Below the pieces are notes generated by a model. It was not told where the DNA came from and ran no database searches. It saw nothing but the letters and a program-made list of their open reading frames with translations. Shown here piece after piece: positions 6,062 through 11,034 of a stretch of DNA of 11,034 bases. The DNA is from Chloroflexota bacterium (GTDB lineage Bacteria; Chloroflexota; Anaerolineae; Aggregatilineales; Phototrophicaceae), in contig JAPOYU010000121.1 of NCBI GenBank assembly GCA_026706395.1, forward strand, positions 1 through 11,034, written 5' to 3'. Made by a program: the position numbers and the translations under genes. Each line of letters begins with the position of its first letter. The first letter of the stretch is position 1.

Positions 6062-7286
6062 AGCGGATTTCCGGCCTGAATATACCGGCGAGCCCCGCTT
6101 CAATTTGCAGCGACAAGTTGTGCAAGAGCGCCGCCGCCGACACTTGATCCAGAATCGATTTGTTGACCAGCACATCAATAGTGACAAGGAAGCGCCCACG
6201 CGGGTAAAGCGACAAAACGTGAACACCCTCTTCACCGTCACAGGTTTCCGCGCTGTACAGATATATCGTCGCCGATTCCCCGTCTCGCGCGTAGCCATAG
6301 CTGTCCAGCCATAAGCGCATGAATTCGTCCCGGCGCGCGGCATCAGCGGACGAAGCATCGACATAGACATCGACCCAAAAGCCGAGCGCGGAAAAGAATA
6401 CCGAATCATCGCATTCGCCATTGGCGATCTGCAATCGAGCGCGATATTGATGGCCGTATTCCTCGGCAAACTGCGCGAAGCCGGCCTGCAAATCTTCCGC
6501 CACGGATGCCGCCGCCAGCGCTTCGGTCGAGAAATAGCCGGAATGCTCATCGACAAGCGATAGAACGGGCGGCAATCCCTCAGCGAAAGACTCGAAGGCG
6601 GCGCTCACCTCCTCCTGAGTGGCCGGCGAGATTTCCGCCTCATCACTGTCAATCAGCGACGGATCGCTGATGATCAAGACTGTATGCAGCGCTTCGCCCG
6701 GCTCAGATGCGGTTTGCGGGTCGCGCTCGCGGATGGCTTCAACCACATCCTGCCCCGCCAGCACATCGCCGAAGATCGTGTGTTTGTAGTTCAGATGAGG
6801 GGTTGGCGCAGTGGTGATGAAGAACTGGCTACCATTGGTGCCCGGTCCCGCGTTTGCCATCGCCAGCAAGCCGGGACGGTCGAAGGTCAGGAAGCCGACC
6901 GGCTCGTCTTCGAAGCGGTAGCCAGGTCCGCCGCGGCCAGTGCCGGTGGGGTCGCCGCCTTGCGCCATGAAGCCCGGAATGACGCGATGGAAGGTGCTGC
7001 TGTCATAGTAGCCCTGCCGCGCTAGGAAGACAAAATTGTTTACCGTGATCGGCGTCAGCTTTTCATAGAGATCGACAGTGATGGCCCCGGCGGATGTGCA
7101 CAGGATGGCGCGATAGTCGGCACCGGGCTCCAACACGTCCTCCGCCGCCTCGAACTGCATTGTGGTCAGCGCGGCCGGTTCGGCCTCATCGCAGAGTTCC
7201 TGCGGGCCGGGAAGATCTTGCGCTGGCGTGAGAGCCGCGAGCAATGTGAAGAGCGTCATGGCGGAAAGCAGTCGTATCCAGTTCAC
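6060..7286 (-). CDS. Exported cyclophilin-type peptidyl-prolyl isomerase with an extra C-terminal domain
   Basis: A 408-residue protein that should catalyse cis/trans isomerisation of X-Pro bonds outside the cytoplasmic membrane. Residues 1-22 form a signal peptide (basic R5, then a Leu-rich core ending LTPAQ). The cyclophilin domain spans about 58-208 with FHRVIPGFMAQGG (99-111, active-site Arg101, Phe105 and Gln109), MANAGPGTNGSQFFIT (143-158) and HLNYKHTIFG (164-173), so catalytic residues are intact. Residues about 215-408 lie beyond any normal cyclophilin; this half is acidic, has Cys292 and Cys349 and ends in a helical stretch, and I do not recognise it. The start is GTG (7286-7284): AAAGGA (7298-7293) sits 6 nt upstream, and the ATG at 7293-7291 is out of frame. 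Convergent with the helical protein gene, divergent from the DUF2461 gene. Confidence 0.9.
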   Translation of the reverse strand: MNWIRLLSAMTLFTLLAALTPAQDLPGPQELCDEAEPAALTTMQFEAAEDVLEPGADYRAILCTSAGAITVDLYEKLTPITVNNFVFLARQGYYDSSTFHRVIPGFMAQGGDPTGTGRGGPGYRFEDEPVGFLTFDRPGLLAMANAGPGTNGSQFFITTAPTPHLNYKHTIFGDVLAGQDVVEAIRERDPQTASEPGEALHTVLIISDPSLIDSDEAEISPATQEEVSAAFESFAEGLPPVLSLVDEHSGYFSTEALAAASVAEDLQAGFAQFAEEYGHQYRARLQIANGECDDSVFFSALGFWVDVYVDASSADAARRDEFMRLWLDSYGYARDGESATIYLYSAETCDGEEGVHVLSLYPRGRFLVTIDVLVNKSILDQVSAAALLHNLSLQIEAGLAGIFRPEIR

Positions 7287-7292
7287 TGGTCA

Positions 7293-7298
7293 TCCTTT
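7293..7298 (-). promoter_or_regulatory. Ribosome binding site that fixes the GTG start of the cyclophilin
   Basis: On the minus strand AAAGGA lies 6 nt before GTG 7286-7284. The nearby ATG overlaps this Shine-Dalgarno and reads another frame, so GTG is the start. The signal peptide begins directly at this codon. Confidence 0.7.
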
Positions 7299-7381
7299 GC
7301 GCGTTTGAGTTCGAAATCTGAGGCATTGTGCCTGAGACCTTGTCGCCTGCCTAGTCGAAATCAATGCAGCCGCGTATCCAC

Positions 7382-7408
7382 ACAGCGCCGGAGATTTGAC
7401 AGCGCCGG
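7382..7408 (+). promoter_or_regulatory. 10-bp direct repeat around the -35 of the DUF2461 promoter
   Basis: ACAGCGCCGG occurs at 7382-7391 and again at 7399-7408, an exact repeat with a 17-bp period. The second copy overlaps the last three bases of the -35 TTGACA (7396-7401). Such a layout suits a regulator bound as a tandem pair on one face of the helix, but chance cannot be excluded in GC-rich DNA. Confidence 0.35.
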
Positions 7409-7423
7409 CAGCTTTGTTAGAAT
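7396..7423 (+). promoter_or_regulatory. Strong sigma-70-type promoter for the DUF2461 gene
   Basis: A perfect -35 TTGACA (7396-7401), a 16-bp spacer and TAGAAT (7418-7423) carrying a TGn extension (TGT, 7415-7417). Predicted transcription starts near 7430, giving a leader of about 28 nt. This is the best promoter in the window, and its extended -10 (TGTTAGAAT) differs by one base from that upstream of the FHA gene (TGTTACAAT). Confidence 0.7.
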
Positions 7424-7457
7424 CCCTGCTTTGTAACTGCGAGAAAAGGATCTGAGC

Positions 7458-8162
7458 ATGAGTCGATTTCCTGGCTTCCCGATCGACACGCAAGTCTTTC
7501 TGCGCGAGTTGCGGGAGAATAACACGCGGGAGTTTTTCACGGCGAACCGGGCGCGCTTCGAGGATGTGGTCAAGGCGCCGGCGCTGGAGTGGGTAGCGGC
7601 TATGGGCGCGCGGCTCAAGAACCTCGATCCGAACATCGTAGTCGATGCGCGCACAAATGGCAGTGGCTCGCTGATGCGTTGGACGCGCGACACGCGCTTC
7701 AGCAAGGACAAGTCACCTTACAAGGTCAACATCGCGATGATGTGGTGGCATGGCAGCGGCAAGAAGATGCAGCATCCGGCTTTCGGCATGCAAATCAGTC
7801 CGGATGACGCCGGTATGATGGCGGGCATGTTTCAATTCCCCAAGCCGATGCTGGAAGCCTATCGCCGAGCGGTGAACGATGACGAGCTGGGCCAAGCGCT
7901 CATCGAGACTGTAGGACAAGTGGAGGCAACCGGTTACAGCGTCAGCGGTTTGCATTACAAGACGGTGCCGCGCGGCTATGCCAAGGATCATCCGCGGGCC
8001 GAGTGGCTGAAATACAATAATCTGCACGCCGGCGGACACGGTATCCCGCCGAGCGTGATTGCGTCGGCAGAGTTGATCGATGTCTGCACCGAACGCTTCG
8101 AAAAGCTGGCGCCGATCCACCATTGGCTGGTGGCCGTGCAGGAGCGCTATGGCGGCGTCTAG
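7458..8162 (+). CDS. DUF2461 family protein
   Basis: A 234-residue protein of the DUF2461 (TIGR02453) family, full length. The family signature RDTRFSKDKSPYK is at residues 77-89. The usual opening (F-x-G-F, then a helix carrying the ENNTREFF segment, 20-27) and the usual end (a helix with LAPIHHWL, 217-224) are present. The biochemical function of the family is not established. No signal peptide or membrane segment is seen, so it should be cytoplasmic. ATG 7458 follows AAAAGGA (7444-7450) at 7-bp spacing. It stands alone behind its own strong promoter; the next gene is 188 bp downstream with its own promoter candidate. Family assignment is secure and nothing unusual was seen in the protein. 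Confidence 0.92.
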   Translation: MSRFPGFPIDTQVFLRELRENNTREFFTANRARFEDVVKAPALEWVAAMGARLKNLDPNIVVDARTNGSGSLMRWTRDTRFSKDKSPYKVNIAMMWWHGSGKKMQHPAFGMQISPDDAGMMAGMFQFPKPMLEAYRRAVNDDELGQALIETVGQVEATGYSVSGLHYKTVPRGYAKDHPRAEWLKYNNLHAGGHGIPPSVIASAELIDVCTERFEKLAPIHHWLVAVQERYGGV

Positions 8163-8236
8163 ACATGGCAGCCAGACGACGCGAGCGACCGGAAACAGGC
8201 AGCGCCAGCGCGGAGCTTTAGCACTGTTATTTGGGG

Positions 8237-8253
8237 GGCAAGTTGCCTATAAT
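8237..8253 (+). promoter_or_regulatory. -10 element with abutting palindrome upstream of the VWA gene
   Basis: A perfect TATAAT (8248-8253) sits in the 188-bp gap 8163-8350. Directly before it GGCAA (8237-8241) and TTGCC (8243-8247) make an 11-bp odd palindrome that would occupy the spacer, a typical operator position. The -35 is poor (CTGTTA at 8224-8229, 18-bp spacer), as expected for a promoter needing an activator. The leader would be about 90 nt. Nothing else is evident in this gap. Confidence 0.45.
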
Positions 8254-8336
8254 TTTCGCGTTTTCCGCTGGCAAGCCGGACGCCCGCGACAATCGAATGC
8301 AACGCGCCGCAGGCAGACATGACATCACCTAGCATA

Positions 8337-8344
8337 TTGGGGAG
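8337..8344 (+). promoter_or_regulatory. Ribosome binding site supporting the TTG start of the VWA gene
   Basis: TTGGGGAG ends 6 nt before TTG 8351. The nearest in-frame ATG (8390) lacks such a site and would cut off the basic n-region of the signal peptide. The ATG at 8319 is in another frame. Confidence 0.6.
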
Positions 8345-8350
8345 CCTGAG

Positions 8351-11034
8351 TTGAACCGACGCCTGCACCGAGCGATTATCGCGCTCCTCATGTTCTTGCC
8401 CTTCAGCCTTGTTTATCCGCAAGAGTCCGGCATTAGCCTGAACATCATCGGCATCACATCAACCGATCTGTCTCAGGTGGCGATACATGCCAGCGTTTTG
8501 GATTCAGCCGGGCAGTTGGTTTCGGGCTTGGATGTCGAGAATTTTTCCATTGGCGGGGACCTGACGGGCAAGGCCGAAGTCACCGGCGTCGAGAATGTCA
8601 CCGATGATGATTTGGACTTCGCCAGCGTATTGGTGATCGATACCAGCAGCAGCATGGCGGATCAACCGCTGACCCAGGCGCAGGCGGCCGCGCGCAGCTA
8701 TCTGGAGGCGCTGGGTCCGGACGATCCCGTAGCCATCGTCACTTTCAGCAACGATGCCAGGTTGGTCCTGGATTACACGACCGACCGCGAGCGGCTGATT
8801 CGCGCGATTGACAACCTGGCTTATGGCGGCAAGACCGCTCTCTACGACGCGACCTTGCTGGGCATCGAGACGGCCATCGAAGCGCCGCTGGAGCGCAAGG
8901 CGGTGGTCATCCTCAGCGATGGCGGCGAATACGGCGATGTCAGCGAGCACAGCCGCGATGAAAGCATACGCGCCGCGACGATCCATGGCGTGCCGGTGTA
9001 TTCGATCGGCTTGGGCTGGCACATCGACCGACGCTTCCTCGAATCAATCGCGGCAGAATCGAACGCCGAGTTCTATGATTCGCCGACGCCGGAGGAATTG
9101 GGCGATATCTATCGCAATCTCGCCTTCCTATTCCGCAGCCAATACATCGTCAGCCTGAGCGTAGATGTGCCGGCCGATGGCCAGCGCTATGACTTTACGC
9201 TGAATGTCGCGACCGCGGATGGCCAGACCGCTTCGGGCAGAGCCATGCTGCGGGCGCCGATACCAGTTCCGCTTCTCTTCCTGCCGGAGGACATCTTCGC
9301 CGAGGCGCTGCGGGAAGACACGCAGATCACGGTAGAGATACGAGCCGACCAGGATATCGAGAGCATCGAATACGCCGTCGACGGCGAAGTCGTATCGACC
9401 GACGAATCCTATACCATCGAGCCTGAAGCGCAGCAGCCCGGCGAGTATCAGCTGGATATCAGGGTCGAGGATGTCGAAGGCGACGTGGGCGAGCTAAGCA
9501 CAGAGTTTGAGATTGCCGCTTTGCCGCCACGAGTGAGCGACGACTTCGAGACAGCGGCGGAAGAAGAAATCGTCGACGCCGAAATCATCTCCGTTGATGC
9601 GGGCGGGCAGACCGAGATCACACAAGTCGAGTTCATTGTCAACGGCGAGGTGGTCAAGGTCGATAGCGAAGCGCCCTATGATTTCGATTTGGATCCATTC
9701 ACGCTGCCGCCGGAGGAACATACCTTGAGCATCCGGGCGACGAATGCCGGCGGGCAGACGACAACGGTCGAGCGTACATTCGAGGTGGAGCGGATTCCAC
9801 CGCGGCTCGAGATCGAGGGAGTAAGTGCCGATACTGTGGTCAGCGATACCGTCACCGGCAGCCTCACCGCTTTTGGACAATCGCCGATCGCCAGCTTGAG
9901 CGTCGAGCCGGACGTCGGCACGGTGGTCGCGGGCGACCGCTTGGACTTCATCCTGGATGCGGCGGATTTGCCGCCCGGTCGAAATACGATCGCCTTCCGC
10001 GCGGTGGATGAAGCCGGGGCGGAGACGGTGGAGACGATTGAGTTCGAAGTTGCCGCGTTGCCGCCGACGGTTGTGCTTAGCGGAATCGTGGTGGACGCCG
10101 TGCTCAACGCGCCGCAGGAAATCAACTTGGAAACCGGCGGCCAGACAGAGATCACCAATGTTGAAGTGTCCTATGACGGCGGGCCGGCCGAGCGCGTCGA
10201 AGGCGATAGCTTCACGATCCCGGCCGAGGAATTGGGCGACGGCGAGCACGAAGCGATCGTGTCAGTGACCAATGAAGGCGGCGAGACGACAACCTTGCGT
10301 TTGCCTTTCACGGTAGAGTTGCCGCCGACGCCGACCTTTACGCCTTTGCCGACGGATACAGCGGCTCCTACAGATACGCCGACTGCAACGTCAACGCCGA
10401 CGACAACATTCACGCCGACGGATACGCCATCCCACACCGCTACGCCAGATTTGGACGTGACAGCGACGGCTGAGCAGGCCATTGCCCAAACGGCGACGGC
10501 AGCGGCGCCAAGCCCCACTGATACTGCAATCCCGACCGATACGACGGTCCCAACGGATGTACCAACCGATACGCCGATGCCGACGGATACGCCGGCGCCG
10601 ACCGATACGGCTGTCCCAACTGATGTGCCGACAAATACCCCGGTCCCGACTGATACGCTGATTCCGACTGATACAGCAACGAGCACTGCGGTCCCGACTG
10701 ACACATCGATTCCAACCGATACGCCGACGGATACGCCGGTTCCGACCGATACCCCGATCCCAACCGACAGGCCAACTAATACACCAGTCCCGACTGACAC
10801 ACCGGTGCCAACTGACAGGCCGACTAATACACCGATCCCAACCGACACACCAGTCCCAAGCGACACGCCAACGGACACACCAGTCCCAACTGACACACCG
10901 ATCCCAAGCGACACGCCCACCGATACGCCAGTGCCGACTGACACGCCGATCCCAAGCGACACGCCCACCGATACGCCAGTGCCGACTGACACGCCGATCC
11001 CAAGCGACACGCCCACCGATACGCCAGTGCCGAC
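8351..11034 (+). CDS. Secreted von Willebrand A protein with four Ig-like modules and a long Thr/Asp/Pro repeat tail (3' end outside window)
   Basis: An open frame of 894 codons starting at TTG 8351 and still open at the window end. Residues 1-24 form a signal peptide (RRLHR, then a hydrophobic core ending near VYPQ). A VWA domain spans about 89-265 with an intact MIDAS: DTSSS at 97-101, Thr162 in GGKTALYDA and Asp190 in LSDGG, so it should bind a metal ion and a protein ligand. Four beta-rich modules of about 85-90 residues follow (about 303-388, 391-480, 483-568, 571-656), separated by Pro-Pro linkers (LPP, IPP, LPP, LPP). The pattern VDGEVV / VNGEVV resembles bacterial Ig domains. From residue 658 the chain is nearly all Pro, Thr, Asp and Val, broken by an Ala/Thr stretch (about 690-707). 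Likely a surface adhesion or sensing protein; a C-terminal anchor may lie beyond the window. Confidence 0.88.
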   Translation, partial: MNRRLHRAIIALLMFLPFSLVYPQESGISLNIIGITSTDLSQVAIHASVLDSAGQLVSGLDVENFSIGGDLTGKAEVTGVENVTDDDLDFASVLVIDTSSSMADQPLTQAQAAARSYLEALGPDDPVAIVTFSNDARLVLDYTTDRERLIRAIDNLAYGGKTALYDATLLGIETAIEAPLERKAVVILSDGGEYGDVSEHSRDESIRAATIHGVPVYSIGLGWHIDRRFLESIAAESNAEFYDSPTPEELGDIYRNLAFLFRSQYIVSLSVDVPADGQRYDFTLNVATADGQTASGRAMLRAPIPVPLLFLPEDIFAEALREDTQITVEIRADQDIESIEYAVDGEVVSTDESYTIEPEAQQPGEYQLDIRVEDVEGDVGELSTEFEIAALPPRVSDDFETAAEEEIVDAEIISVDAGGQTEITQVEFIVNGEVVKVDSEAPYDFDLDPFTLPPEEHTLSIRATNAGGQTTTVERTFEVERIPPRLEIEGVSADTVVSDTVTGSLTAFGQSPIASLSVEPDVGTVVAGDRLDFILDAADLPPGRNTIAFRAVDEAGAETVETIEFEVAALPPTVVLSGIVVDAVLNAPQEINLETGGQTEITNVEVSYDGGPAERVEGDSFTIPAEELGDGEHEAIVSVTNEGGETTTLRLPFTVELPPTPTFTPLPTDTAAPTDTPTATSTPTTTFTPTDTPSHTATPDLDVTATAEQAIAQTATAAAPSPTDTAIPTDTTVPTDVPTDTPMPTDTPAPTDTAVPTDVPTNTPVPTDTLIPTDTATSTAVPTDTSIPTDTPTDTPVPTDTPIPTDRPTNTPVPTDTPVPTDRPTNTPIPTDTPVPSDTPTDTPVPTDTPIPSDTPTDTPVPTDTPIPSDTPTDTPVPTDTPIPSDTPTDTPVP
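10322..10615 (+). repeat. Degenerate Thr/Asp/Pro-coding tract
   Basis: Codes for irregular TxTP and PTDTxx units (6- to 10-residue periods) interrupted by an Ala/Thr-rich stretch (about 10445-10510). Base sequence varies between units (gat/gac, acg/aca/act), so these are older copies than those that follow. Confidence 0.8.
10616..11034 (+). repeat. 48-bp tandem repeat, eight full units and a partial ninth
   Basis: Units start at 10616, 10664, 10712, 10760, 10808, 10856, 10904, 10952 and 11000, each encoding 16 residues of the type PTDTPVPTDTPIPSDT in rotating register. Units at 10760 and 10808 carry TDRPTNTP variants. From 10904 to the end the units are base-for-base identical. Unit 10856 encodes the same 16 residues as unit 10904 but differs at seven positions, all third codon bases and all silent. 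The array continues past the window end. Confidence 0.9.

Noticed and set aside
7291..7293. ATG start for the cyclophilin gene
   Set aside because: This ATG is out of frame with the cyclophilin and is part of its Shine-Dalgarno region; GTG at 7286-7284 is in frame and properly spaced.
8155..8181. Terminator hairpin after the DUF2461 gene
   Set aside because: Only a 5-bp stem (CGTCT/AGACG) with a 13-nt loop and no T run could be found.
8390..8392. ATG start for the VWA gene
   Set aside because: It would begin inside the hydrophobic core of the signal peptide and lacks a ribosome site, whereas TTG 8351 has TTGGGGAG 6 nt upstream and gives a complete signal peptide.
10171..11016. Long minus-strand open frame coding a Val/Gly/Ser repeat protein
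   Set aside because: It is the mirror of the Thr/Asp/Pro repeat: a 3-periodic repeat without stops on one strand stays open on the other. The plus-strand frame continues seamlessly from a signal peptide, VWA and Ig-like modules.
10616..11034. CRISPR array
   Set aside because: Units are contiguous without unique spacers, keep the reading frame and vary at silent third positions, so this is a coding tandem repeat.

Overview
The window looks like chromosomal DNA from a GC-rich bacterium (roughly 60% GC by eye), most likely a member of the Chloroflexota (Anaerolineae or a relative). The main pointer is the last gene. It encodes a secreted von Willebrand A protein with a very long Thr/Asp/Pro linker (PTDTPVPTDTP type) and an Ala/Thr stretch (TATAEQAIAQTATAAA), a style very common in that phylum. 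This placement is inference from protein style, not from a marker gene. No rRNA, tRNA, CRISPR array, transposase or phage gene was seen.

Layout, left to right. Positions 1-107 hold the tail of an unrecognised gene. After a promoter-bearing gap comes a gene for a protein with two FHA domains (297-1022). It overlaps by four bases (ATGA) a formylglycine-type sulfatase (1019-2380). A gap of about 150 bp with a palindromic element separates these from a serine beta-lactamase/esterase-family hydrolase (2528-3883). A Ldh2-family NAD(P)-dependent 2-hydroxyacid dehydrogenase (3932-4969) follows 48 bp later, and a hairpin spans its stop codon. Next is an unrecognised, probably all-helical protein (5068-6015), which converges on a minus-strand secreted cyclophilin with a long uncharacterised C-terminal half (6060-7286). 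From a divergent intergenic region with a good promoter runs a DUF2461 gene (7458-8162). The last gene starts at TTG 8351 and runs off the window end. It encodes a signal peptide, a VWA domain with an intact MIDAS, four Ig-like modules and a Thr/Pro repeat tail that becomes a perfect 48-bp tandem repeat.

How the genes may work together: the FHA/sulfatase pair is probably translationally coupled, and the hydrolase/dehydrogenase pair is probably co-transcribed. Sulfatase, serine hydrolase and dehydrogenase all lack recognisable signal peptides. They could form a cytoplasmic route for breaking down a sulfated or esterified metabolite, but the substrate cannot be read from the sequence. The cyclophilin and the VWA protein are the two exported products and are transcribed away from each other, with the DUF2461 gene between them.

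Four gene junctions carry related short A/G-rich repeats (core ACCACAGAGA) within about 35 bp of the upstream stop codon. Two promoters share an extended -10 of the form TGTTASAAT. I see no clearly new multi-gene system. The best leads are the repeat-tailed VWA protein, the cyclophilin's extra domain, the coupled FHA/sulfatase pair and the dispersed intergenic repeat.
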